A DNA stretch of 64,000 nt from Fasciolopsis buskii. Its lineage: Eukaryota; Platyhelminthes; Trematoda; Plagiorchiida; Fasciolidae. A model generated the notes under the pieces. That model had not been told where the DNA came from. It searched no databases and was given only the letters and a program-made list of their open reading frames with translations. Positions 11,885-22,349 of the stretch are shown piece after piece. The stretch spans positions 1-64,000 of the forward strand of contig LUCM01008173.1 of NCBI GenBank assembly GCA_008360955.1, written 5' to 3'. The first letter of the stretch is position 1, and each line of letters begins with the position of its first letter. Position numbers and translations under genes: made by a program.

Positions 11885-12115
11885 TACGCGACCAAACGTT
11901 AACAGTGGCGTTTACCTCTCGAACATACGAAATAGTAACAGCTCTGCATTTTAAACTCTTTGCCCTCAGATCCGAAAACAGGAACTCCACTGTCTCATAT
12001 TTAGCATGCATTCTGACAAACCGTGATCGTGTTTTAGCCAAATTCCTGGGCAACCTATCGTAATGTGCTCTGACCATTCCTCGATGAGTTTTGTTTTTCA
12101 CATTTTTACAAAGTT
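11885..12115 (+). mobile_element. CR1-like 3' end fragment
   Basis: 11960-12105 aligns with 43070-43200, the 3' region of the CR1-like element at 41815-43375; shared text includes AGGAACTC, TCATATTTAGC, GTTTTAGCCAAATTCCTG-like and the ATTCCT.GATGAG segment. It carries the last RT-domain codons and the start of the 3' UTR. Its 5' end is truncated, as usual for non-LTR insertions. The next block (12120 on) is a different repeat, so the two may be juxtaposed insertions. Confidence 0.6.
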
Positions 12116-12295
12116 CAAAGTGCACACATCAACACACACTAACACCTGAATATCCGTTAGCACGTGAACGTTCCCTCAGTTTTTTGGTTGTAAAACTTGC
12201 CTTGAGGAAGACTGCCAACGGTAGTCTAAACGTTGGCGAATTACATCTACCAATAATGCTGTGTTATTAACATTATATCATTTACAATATAAAAG
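12116..12295 (+). repeat. Repeat with hammerhead-ribozyme-like core (copy 1)
   Basis: Matches 31430-31615 over about 170 bases in the same orientation. The centre holds TTGAGGA (12202-12208; hammerhead core CTGANGA with one change), then an 8-bp hairpin with an AAC loop (12209-12227), then AAAC. This is the layout of the minimal hammerhead ribozymes found in Penelope-like elements and retrozymes. The core is degenerate, so activity is doubtful. Confidence 0.6.
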
Positions 12296-12299
12296 TAAT

Positions 12300-14365
12300 T
12301 AGGGTTTAGCCAAAGGTTGGCTTGGTTTTGCCAAACATGACCATGTGACGTGATGGCGCATCGATTTTTCTATGTCCTCCCACGTCATTCGTTCTTGATA
12401 TTGACAAGAGTTATCATCGGGATGGCAGGAGTAGTGCCATCCCAATCAGTGGTGCGGTCGTTATTGAATGCTCTTAGCACACGATAAGCTGGACAATCCA
12501 AGGAAACAGGAAAAGTGAAACTTAAGATAAAAGATGGAAGATCTGCGTGCAAAATTTGGCTGCATTTGTGACATACCTAGATTTATTAACTGACTTTTTC
12601 TAATGAAATCGAGCGCTGACTAGTCGAAGTTCACTTGATTCGTTTCTTCTACGTTGTCGCATTTCCAACGCTGTTAACTTTCGTCGTTTGCAATATTGGT
12701 TCCACTGGCTGAGCCCACATTTCTTATCCACTATCTCAAAATCATCTAGCTTTATTAAGCGGTCCCAGTTCTCAATCAGTTCATTGGAATTTTTTGCTGG
12801 AAACTCAAGTGTCGTATCTCTTATTCAAAGAAAACTGCTGAACGCGTGCGTGGAATACAGTGTGTAGAGATGTGATAGAACTGAAATTTGTTTGAACCGT
12901 TTAAACAGCATTCCCCACTAGGTTACTCTCACAGATGACGAAAAATCAACCCAGTTTAATTACCTATACGTAAAAGTTGCCGTGATGCCAAGACTGTCGA
13001 CCGTTAAATCTCAGCATACAGTTTATCTTTTTCGGAAATCCACGAGGAATAAATCTGGTTTAAAAGTGATGAATCCGGTGATCCACAATGCTCTCCAATA
13101 GCCCTACACCACGCGGTAACAAAGTAACGCTATTGTCACCAATTCTGTCGGAATGCTTCTGGCCAAAAGAAGATTGGATTTGTTGCGCTAATGACGATGG
13201 GAACTATGTCCTTGGGGGTACTTATAAAATAAATTGAAGGCACCTGTAAAGTTTTACTGTGAAATATCCTTGATCGGAACAATGTCAGACGTCGCTACTC
13301 ACGCAGCAAATCAGACTGTAATCTTTATAGAAGCTACAATTAAATTTTGAAATCGCAAATTTTTCCCCCACTCAACGAGAAAAGTAAATGCGTCAGAATG
13401 GGTTCAGTAATGGTAATAATAATGACAATGTTGATATCAGGACAACTTCCTATACAGTCTACCGGTAAGCGGTATCCCACACCCAACTAGAAGCCAACTA
13501 ACTATCTGTTTTACAATACGTGGTTGGGGTCCAATCTGTTTCTTGCCGCTTGCGATAACGGGACAAGCCAGTCGGTGATAGGCAAGCCGGACTATGGTCT
13601 TAAAGTCAAATCTACCTCACAGTTCCTGATGCTGTCATGTGGTCAGATCATGCTCGTCAATAGGCCTTAGTCAGTCAGAGTAGACAACATTCACAGGATG
13701 ACTAGGGGATCCAGCTACAGATCATTCAAACTTGGTTAGTTTGTGCTGCGGTGACGCAAAACCGAGCTGGATGATAAAACATGGCCACGTCTTGTTTGTC
13801 CCAAGCCCCTTTTCAAGTAGCTATCCAATTGTGGTAACAAAAACTCAGAGCACACGGTTGGGATGGAAATTATCAAGGCCTTTAGCTAACCGTTCACGTT
13901 TGCTTCAAGGGAATATTCCCTCCATTAACTTGTGAATGCCCTGGACCTCCCATTTTCGAGTCTGTTAAAACACACAAAAGACATTTAGCGGATTATTGGC
14001 AAGCATGACCTACTTCAGGTCTGAGCACGACCATCCCAAATTACATAGTGTTTACGCACTTCGCTGAATTCGGCCTTATCATTACAACTTTCATTTACCT
14101 GAAGTATCAAATGCATGTCTATCTGACAAAACCTGAACTAGTGTTTTGCATTTTTATTCATCAACTATCCACTTCATCGAGCGATTTATTCCCACTATTC
14201 TCGTCGTAAAACAGAAAATAAAACGACTGATAAAAAAGTGAATTAATGTTTTCCGTAATTTTCCAGTAAGCAGAAGGTGAGACTCCACAGAACCCTGATT
14301 ATCGCACTGAAGCAGTCGCGGATAACAAAAGTGACTCCTCGAGGACATTCGTTAACAATTATCAC
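12300..14365. other. Intergenic DNA, nothing recognised
   Basis: No open frame above 70 codons and no repeat shared with other parts of the window that I can see. Confidence 0.45.
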
Positions 14366-14441
14366 TTATCAGCCCACCATGATGGTGTAATGTGAGGTTT
14401 TATCCCGAAATATATAAAAGTTAACATAAATTTCTAACCGT

Positions 14442-14659
14442 CCAGGCAGAGCTAGGAACAACTCAACCATGAGTTTCACCTTGGGAGCTTTTGCATAAAG
14501 GTTAGAGTGCTGGATTGCATTAATGTCGAAGTCCAACTCCATCATTTTCCGGATGCTAGTCTTTGTGAACAATCCTAATTTTTCTGCCAAGCTAACGTGA
14601 ATCAGTTCATTCCATGACAATATCTCCATGTAGTTTTCCAAATTATTCCCAGTACTCAC
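14442..14659 (-). CDS. Possible host-gene exon, helical protein
   Basis: The minus strand reads a compact, helix-rich stretch (ILSWNELIHVSLAEKLG, IRKMMELDFDINAIQ, VKLMVELFLALPG) up to a potential donor GTTAGA at 14441. The composition looks like coding sequence and not like the decayed elements nearby. No domain is recognised. The 5' limit is uncertain because a GTGAGT just upstream could itself be a donor. It could be a chance open frame. Confidence 0.3.
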
Positions 14660-15340
14660 CGATTATTTACAGTCTTTAGTATTTTACTCCTTTGTTTATA
14701 ATATTTTTATAATTACGATTTAAAACGACCGCTACGAAAATTCTATCATCCCGTCAAGGTCTTATTGCCAGGCTTGCAATGGACACTCATGAGTGAGGTT
14801 AAGAGACTCTCGGCAGTCCTGCGGGCCTCTTGAATGGAAAGTTTTGTTGTTTCTTAAGGCCCAGGACCAAAATCTTCGTCATTATTAACATGATCTGCGC
14901 GACGTATTTGACCTCTGTGATCACTGCATTGCTTTGCACACTTCTTTATCGGGCTGTTTACTAAGCACACAGTGAAATTCAGCACCGGATTGAACTGCAC
15001 AGTCAAAAGGCATACTGTAGTAAGGAAACATGGGAACATTCGCCTATTGGTCCTGTTTTTGAACGAGAATGACTGCAAGTGGTTGGGGAGATAGAACTGG
15101 GCGAGTATTCTACAATTTTGCAGTCTGGAACAAAGAAGTCAAAGACGGAATTACAACACATAGTAACAAAAGCTTGATAAGATTGACTAAATAACCCTGT
15201 GTGAACACGCTAGGAAGACGTTAAAGGAAGGGGAACTGTTGAAGCAAGCTCCGAAGAACAAAAATCAAAATAGGAAAGGGATAGCGAAGCTATCGCCCGA
15301 CGATTGGAGTAGTGAGTGCATAGTAGAGGTTAACAGAAGG

Positions 15341-15619
15341 TCACCGATCAGCCAGAAGGCCTTTCGTAAAATCGGCCCAAGAAGAAGTGGATGGGTCCCC
15401 ACCCCGCATGTAATTAGAATATTCAAGTGTGGGAGCTATTTGGGCTTTATGCAGCAAAAGATGAGCTTGCATGTTTACAGGTCCAACATGGAACAGAAAA
15501 CCAACTTTTTCGGCAGTGGAAGAAGCAAGCCTAGATATGAACGAGGACCAGCATAATGAAGCACTAATTAATAAAACGAGAACAGAAGTAAAGTGCAAAA
15601 CACAGATCTTTTGGTTCAA
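15341..15619 (-). pseudogene. Jockey-type RT C-terminal fragment
   Basis: A 92-codon frame containing AEKVGFLFHVG, LLLHKAQIAPTLEY and a GG.PS segment, the conserved region after the RT palm in jockey/CR1-type elements. It lies in the expected order and spacing downstream of the FDQVWH fragment. Confidence 0.65.
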
Positions 15620-15974
15620 GAGACAAACATAGTGAGAACGAACGACGTTTCAAAGAGGCCAGAAGAACAAAGGTTTTAGATGAAGTATGTCCAGGACCAG
15701 AGTTTGAAGGTATACGAGCGTCACAACGACCAAGATCGACGTTGGTGCATCCGTGGGGAGGGGTGTGCTAAGGAAGATAACAATGGGGAATAAACTCATT
15801 AGAAAATGAGTAGGTTCGATTGGAGGCAGTAGGCAGAATAAAGTCAATGAATGTAAGGCAGAGGGCGAATGCGAGTGCTGAACCACATGGAACGCTAGCA
15901 TTTACAAGAAGCGACCAAGATAGAACTTGACCAACTGGGACATAGATGGCTCGCTTACTGAGGAAACTTGATGC

Positions 15975-16256
15975 TCATGATACGAGAGTCAGCGAGATCC
16001 CGAAAGTAGGAGGTTTCACCAGGTTTTCGTGCCAAACTTGGTCGAAATCCATAGAGATGTTGAGGGTGACCACGTGTATTTCTCTGTTGTTGTCGAATGT
16101 AATTGACCAGGAGCGTGAGATGAGGATCAATAGATCACCGGCTGAGTGATGGAGTTGTAATCCATCTTTGCGGCTTGGTAGCCATTCGTATTCACAGGAC
16201 ACAGTCAGTTTCGAGTAACTTCGAAATAACAAGCTTAATTGCTTCACCCGATGCAC
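15975..16256 (-). pseudogene. Jockey-type reverse transcriptase fragment
   Basis: A 93-codon uninterrupted piece of the element above, carrying the first catalytic aspartate region (FDQVWH) and the following FGISLTLVS. It ends at a stop exactly where the family continues with a WI..FL segment, which is found in the next frame. Reverse transcription would be its role in an intact element. Confidence 0.7.
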
Positions 16257-16499
16257 TGGAAAGGTTCCTCCCTAAGGCTGCATCTAGGCGCATGTCTCCA
16301 GAATGTCACGTCTGGAGCAAAGGAAGGAGTTACTTTTAAAAACTACGAATTTTCAGGTTTTCTGCGATTTTGACGTTGGTATGAAAGAAGTAGCAACCTT
16401 CAAAGAAGAAATTAAAGTTACAGCCGAGAAAGGTGCAAAATGTATTATCTCTTCATTTAGCTTCCGTTTTACTACAGATATTAGCTTCTTGTAGTTGGG

Positions 16500-19235
16500 C
16501 TTTAGAAAGGGTGACTGAAAGTAGGAAATCTTGCAGTAATCAAGGGCGCTTTGCGGATCGTAAATGAGTAATCTAGCTGCACCAGTTTTCTTAATGGATT
16601 TGAGACTTTGTGTTGGTCGTAGCTCAGGTTGTTGGTTCTTGTGGGGGTCTGCTCACAGAGTTTGGGGTTTAGGTCGCAAACGTTTCATCGCCAGTCGAGA
16701 TAACATCGTCAGTGTACTTTCACTGACAGTTTTGGATGATCGCGGGTTGTCCCACAGTGGATCTATTCATGATCCACACTTTTCACGATTTACGTTTGGA
16801 GTGCGCTGAGCTCGAAATGACCTAGATCAGACTTGCCTGATTTAGGCACTGTATTTTCACTGAAGAGACTGAGGACGAAACTCCTTACGTGAACCTCCAT
16901 TTGGCTAAAGTTCATTTCGCCTAAAGCACAATATCTCACGTGACCTCTCATTATGAATGCCAGCAAGCACCGTTTTCCAAACGAACCACAAAATCGTACC
17001 AAAGAATTTCGGTGCCTTTTGTTAAGAGTACGGCCCCCCTAAGAGTTTAACCGCATGTAATATGAAACAGAATATGCGAGTTTAAGTCATCAACGGAGTT
17101 GAAAAAGCGCAGGCCAGTAATTTACATTTCATTGAAGAACTGTCAAGTTGTGATTTATTTGAACATTCCATCATTCCTCTTGATGGAACTGAGTGGGTCG
17201 CCGCCTAAAACCTGATGGTTTTGACACTATATGTCGCCTCCCCAAAGGCCAGGGATCTGGCGTCATTTTAGTTAATCCTCCTTCGTCGGAATCACTTTGC
17301 TCATTTCGTCGTCTTTATTGTTGTTCTGCTTCAACATTTACAGTTTCCGAATGCAAGCAACAAAACAAAATTTACCAGTCATTCCGGCGTCATCCCATTG
17401 CTATCCACGTCACTGTGTGGAATCTCTTCATCCAGATGAGAACATTTCGTTGTGGGATAATTGCTGTCTGTATCCAAGATGCCGAGTGAAAGTACTGTAG
17501 CACCTTCCACGTCCACTATATTTTTTCGTGCCTTCAGAAAATAAGTCATCCCAGTGTCAAAATGTCACTCCATCTTTGCACACCTAGAAAAATCCATTAG
17601 ATTCAAAATGACTGATCAATCCGTGGGCTCCTTATAGGTTATTTTTGACATCACCCACTAACTAAATTAGCAGCATTTTTCGAAGAATACCGCCGACTGA
17701 CCAATTTACTATATGATCCATTATTTAAGTGATGAACCTACAATCAAGACTTAAACTTATTGCCTCCAGGTTGGATAGAGAACCAGACACTTGGCGTTAT
17801 CATTAGTGAGTGAGACATTGCGTTGTTTATAATTCATTCACCAGTTCAGATTACTCAATTAATCATATTAGAATGAATAAGTCATCCAAAGAGTTACAGG
17901 TTGAAAACTGCCAACCAGAATTCCTGAAATGATGTTGATTTCCACACTTTTCAGTTGCAATTGGGGCGGGTTTTCATCGGAGATACTGTAACAAAATAAA
18001 ACGGTATTCTGGATTACGCCACTTTCGTTTCACCTGACCAAGTATGAAATCATTCGTTTCACCCGAATTCCGAACATAGCCATCCGAATACCACTGTTTG
18101 CCGTTTCACTTTTCTGTCATTATCTTTGTCGATTACCGCTTTTTGCTCACCACACACTGATGAAGAGTCGGAAGGACCAGAAGGAATTTCAACTTACCTT
18201 GTGTAATCTCATCTCACACCGGTCATTCTAGTAGCCAAACTAACCCATTGAAGCTTCATATCATAGCGATAAAATTCACGGCCCCCTATAATTCGCAACT
18301 TCATCCTTGAAACTTAGCCAGTCCCTTCGTGTATCCGCAAAACCCCAGAAATATGGCATCATTTTATTCATCATATCACAGCTCCTTTTTCGAACGCGAT
18401 TTCTGCTTACTGCGGCTGAAGCATAGTTCTTGCAGAATAGCCAATTTCTCACTCTCATTTTGTGCGGTTTTACGTGAAACCTCGAAATGTTTCGATACAA
18501 AAGTTTGCGTCGTTTTTGGTTCCGAGGGCATCTGCGACATCGCCTTTTTATTTAGTGGTAGTATTTGACTGAACTGTTCGAACGGGTATTAGATGTCGGT
18601 AACAACCCTTATCTTAGGGGGAATTCAAGCTGTTTGCCACTTTATTCCTTACTCAGCTAAACTGCCCTACACTCGTGGGAACCTTATCCTCTTTGCACGC
18701 ATGCACTCCTCAAAAGGAAAGCATTTTATGGACAAATTACGCATGAACAAGTTAGATGGTTCTTGCAGGCATTTTAGGCGACGAATTCACATAACGTGGG
18801 AAGGAAATTAGCTGGAAACTGCAGGTGACGGTTCAGTCATAGATACATGCACTAGAAGTCTGTTCTAATGTTATAGAAAATTCTCAAAAAGGTGTAACAC
18901 ACCGATGGAATTCCATTGATATCCTTTGGGGTATTTCTGAAAAAAACGGGGTGCAAGTTCCATTATCAGGGTAACGCGATTTTCTAACTGGTCTAAACAT
19001 GAAATAATGGAGTATTTTCGATGCACGGATGAGTACAGTAGAATGCTTGGAAAGCAAGTCCATAGAGTAGGATAATGATAACGCATTCATAATTAAAAAT
19101 TTTTACTTCATGCACTGTGATTGGCCGTGACCACACAGACAAAGTACACCGGTTGTCTTCCTCCAAAATTCACTTGAGTACTGAATTAGACTATACAGTT
19201 CAGGGCATGACCACGGTATGTTAAATGTTAGTTGC
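16500..19235. other. Intergenic DNA, nothing recognised
   Basis: Open frames stay below 100 codons. A short motif CTCAGGTTGTTGGTT (16623-16637) recurs with changes at 11608 and 41358 but is too short to call a repeat family. Confidence 0.4.
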
Positions 19236-19239
19236 CCCG

Positions 19240-19635
19240 ACACCGTAAGCGGAAACAGGGCAATTCGGGTTGGGCCAGTGTGATGAGATTATGCGCGAGT
19301 TACTTGAAGCAGTCCGGCGTCGCTCCAAGCTGGTCCGTGTAGACAAGCAGCTAGTGAGAATCGCAACGACAACCCATCGTGAAATCCGAGCATTCCGCGA
19401 AGACGATTCGACAGAATGTTTTCCACCAACCGGAACATTCCCAACTCGTATATAAATCCATGAGCTGTAAATAGAAACCAAACTTGTTTCCTTTCTGTTG
19501 TAGTCTGCTTGTTGACTTCATCCGCGTAGACTGGGTCGAAGCCAATACAGTACTTATTGATAATTCTTATACGCTCATTAACGTGACTGACCGAATTTCG
19601 TATACTAATTATAAGTCCAAATGCTACAAGATAGC
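19240..19635 (+). repeat. Unclassified dispersed repeat, copy A
   Basis: 19310-19630 matches 45300-45610 at roughly 85 percent by eye, and 46560-46855 more weakly. Shared landmarks are GCTCCAAGCTGG, GACAGAATGTTTTCCACCAA, a GTTGACTTCAT..CGTAGACTGG segment and the end AAGTCCAAATGCTACAA, after which the copies diverge. Short open frames are conserved only as far as the DNA is; no protein motif is evident. It could be an LTR, a UTR of a retroelement or a SINE. Confidence 0.65.
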
Positions 19636-19689
19636 AACCCAGACTCTCGACTGGTACAACGAACAGGTTTAAGAGTGGTAACAGTTTGA

Positions 19690-21390
19690 GTATATTTGAA
19701 ATTAGCCCGCGGGAGCTTATAGTGCGTGGACAGCCTTCAAATGGAAATCACGTTCGGCGGTCAGCTTTCGGTTAAACAGTCGGTGCAGAGGAACAGTTCC
19801 AATTTCCGCTAAAGACCCTATGCATTTAATCTCGCGAGAATTTTTCCGACTAGACTTAATCACTAGAGATGGACTGCCCTTGCAAAACTTCAAGGCGAAG
19901 CAGTTAATATGGTCGTGAACCAGGATTGCCAAATGTAACTTCGGCGTAGCAAATTGGGTTTTCATAGTAGAAACAAATGGCATAGAATATAACGAAATAA
20001 TTAGTGCACAAAATGAAAATTAGGTTTGCAAAATGTCAAAAATTATGAATATTACAAAATATTAGTATTTTTCTGCGCAAATCTTGGATGAGTGCTAATT
20101 GTGGTGACTTTTCGGAGCACTGAAGTCAAAAAGTCGTACGATGCACTTTGTCAAACACTGCCGATTGCGGTCACTTTTACGCGAGTATCTTTTCAAGTAG
20201 ATCAGTCAACTTTTATGCCATGTAGGAGGCCGTGGCTGATCGTCGTTTTTTCCTGGATCACGGGAACTCAGAGACACCGCCGACTCGACACTAGTTAGTT
20301 GAGAACTCATACGATGTCTGCCAGGTTGGACCAGGAATGAAAGAATGAAATAGAAAAGTTATTATACAAAAAGTGAAAGGAAACTGTCCAGTTTACGGTG
20401 GAAAGATTCGTAGTAATCACGGTGGTATACATGAATGTATAGTACCATCGTAAATGACACTGAATATATCGTAGCAGGTTTCAACTGTGTTAACCAAGGT
20501 GCAATTCAACTGAAATCGTCGGATATTACTGACTAATGTCCAGCAAACGATCGCAACGTAGGAATAGCTAGTTGGAACCAGCTTGAAAAAATGCAACTTA
20601 GTTAGATCAGTGTTACATAATACTGAGTCGTATTTCTTCTTTGCTTCGTGAGTTGTGGCCTCAACTCCTGATACTGTTCCATCCATAGGGCTCTAAGGGC
20701 TTCTGATGCCTCACACTCGTACATATCCTTAGTGTTTCCAAAACCCTTATGCTAACAAGAATTCACGAGTACTCGTATTTAGTATGGAAGAAATGCTAAT
20801 GGATTTAAGTTCGAATTATTGGTGCAAATGACATGATTTCTTATTTAAATTTGAATGATAAGTAAGTATCATAACCGTTGTTCCATTGATGAATATGCAA
20901 ATTATTTTGTTTTGACAAATGATTATGAAGAGGGTTACTTCGTTCCATTTCTTGAATACTCAAACACAAATTGTGAGGTTGTGCGAGTAATATTCGTCAG
21001 TAAAATTCTAAACATTGTCATAAGGCTTCAGTTGTTTGTGCGGGATCCGTTAAATAAACCGATTAAAAATGTCTTTTAGGAATGCCGAAATTTTTGCCAT
21101 ACCATTCGTACTATTTACCGTGAATCTTGTGATGTAAGTCCCTGCCCTGCAACCGTTTCCCGATGAATGGCTTTGAAAAAATCTTGGTGTAAAAGCGATT
21201 GCTTGTAAAGCACCGTGTCCGTTAGGCTAGGTACGTTTGCAGAAACATCGTACGGATTATGTCAAACAGCTAATTGAGGGAGAAAATCCGCCTGTTAATG
21301 TCGGTTAACCACGGTGGACCAATTTAGTCAGCGGACTGATTACTGCGCACTATCTAGAGGAAAAATGTATAAGCGATTTGTTTTGATCTA
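19690..21390. other. Intergenic DNA, nothing recognised
   Basis: No open frame above 90 codons, no repeat shared with the rest of the window. Confidence 0.4.
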
Positions 21391-21399
21391 CAAACAGAA

Positions 21400-21590
21400 T
21401 AATTTTAATCTTTTACCTTCCTTTATTGATGAAATAACAGTGTACATCATTGTTAGGAAGGAGGCCGAGACCCACAAAACGAAGCCATATGGGCAAGTTA
21501 CTCGGCAATAGAAGAGTTCGAACCAAGCAACAGTTCCTTATCCTGTTGGCCACCGTCGGCTCGGCTCGGATTTTCACTGGAGGTGATGGT
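21400..21590 (-). repeat. tRNA-derived SINE, degenerate copy
   Basis: 21414-21466 is nearly identical to 28205-28255 (the SINE tail; TTATT.ATGAAATAACA, GTACATCATT). On the minus strand, upstream of the tail, a GTGGCC..CAGGATAAGG segment and a GGTTCGAAC B-box-like segment correspond to the tRNA-like head of the 28201-28390 copy. Confidence 0.6.
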
Positions 21591-21774
21591 AGTCGATGAT
21601 AAAGAGTCGAAGGGTGAACACTACCGATTGGCGAGTCGACATCTAAATACAAGTATTCTTCCATTTTTTGTAACAAAACGCCTGGAACAACGGCACCCAT
21701 GATTGTGTTTTAATTGCACGGAGATCCGGTCTCACGTGTTAGATTCAGACGTCAGATAAAAATGTGGGTGTGGC

Positions 21775-22345
21775 GGGATTGGTAACGTTCCAATTTTACG
21801 CAGCCAAGCTTCAAATCCCGTTCAAACTCCGTCCCATGATGTTACTACGGTTGAAAGCCTCTTTTTGTGTCTATTCCATCACATGTTCATGTGGGACAGT
21901 TTGCATCGGCCGCATGACCAGGCGTTTGTCTAAACGCATCCGTGTACACCACCTTGAATGGTCGATCACCGGAACAATTAAGCCACTCAATAGCGCAGCG
22001 GCCTCACGCCTAGCACAGACTAGCCGCAGTGTGAATGTGACGCAAGCTTTTCGGGCCCTGCATAAGGTCAATAGTGTAAACTGGTAAATTGCCGTGTCCT
22101 GTACACGCCGGAAACTGTCACGATCCGACTTCACAATCCTCCAGTGTGCGCTCAAAACCAATTTGTCGGTGCCCTTCCACTCCCCTGGCCCATCCGCCGC
22201 CCCAATGCAAACACTAGCCCACACAACAATTGGCCCAACACATTCATCTGTCTTCGGGTTATGCATGGAACACCAACTCCTTCCTGTCCATATTTCTGCC
22301 TGACTAATCTAATTCCTTTTAAAATTCTTCATAAAATATTGTGAT
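21775..22345 (+). mobile_element. Penelope-like element (lineage A) 3' end with GIY-YIG remnant
   Basis: 21850-21960 reads FCVYSITCSCGTVCIGRMTRRL, the GIY-YIG nuclease of Penelope-like elements, and the following 350 bases match the 3' region of the PLE at 62815-64000 (minus) and the fragment at 25525-25935. RT is missing, so the copy is 5'-truncated. A frameshift follows the nuclease core, so it is not functional. Confidence 0.75.
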
Positions 22346-22349
22346 GTAA

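Larger units (their letters stand above)
14870..16330 (-). mobile_element. Jockey/CR1-superfamily non-LTR element, decayed
   Basis: On the minus strand the RT blocks appear in order, split over several frames. First comes HSAGDLLILISRSWS, then VTLNISMDFDQVWHENL (about 16020-16075; family pattern ALDISKAFDRVWH). A decayed GVPQGSVLAPTLFLLFINDLL block follows near 15840-15900, then a decayed FADDSTLH block. KAQIAPTLEY lies at about 15421-15448. The thumb/C-terminal part RRAIASLSLFY and SSELAST lies near 15230-15310. The style (KAQI.PTLEY, RRA.ASLSLFY) differs from the CR1 copies at 1-1720 and 41815-43375, so it is a separate lineage. At least five frameshifts and the lost DD motif mean it is dead. 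The 3' end near 14870 is approximate. Confidence 0.75.

Noticed and set aside
18165..18200. CTGATGA followed by a short GTC/GAC stem, like a schistosome hammerhead
   Set aside because: The GAAAC box is missing at the required place (CAGAAGG instead) and the stem is only 3 bp.
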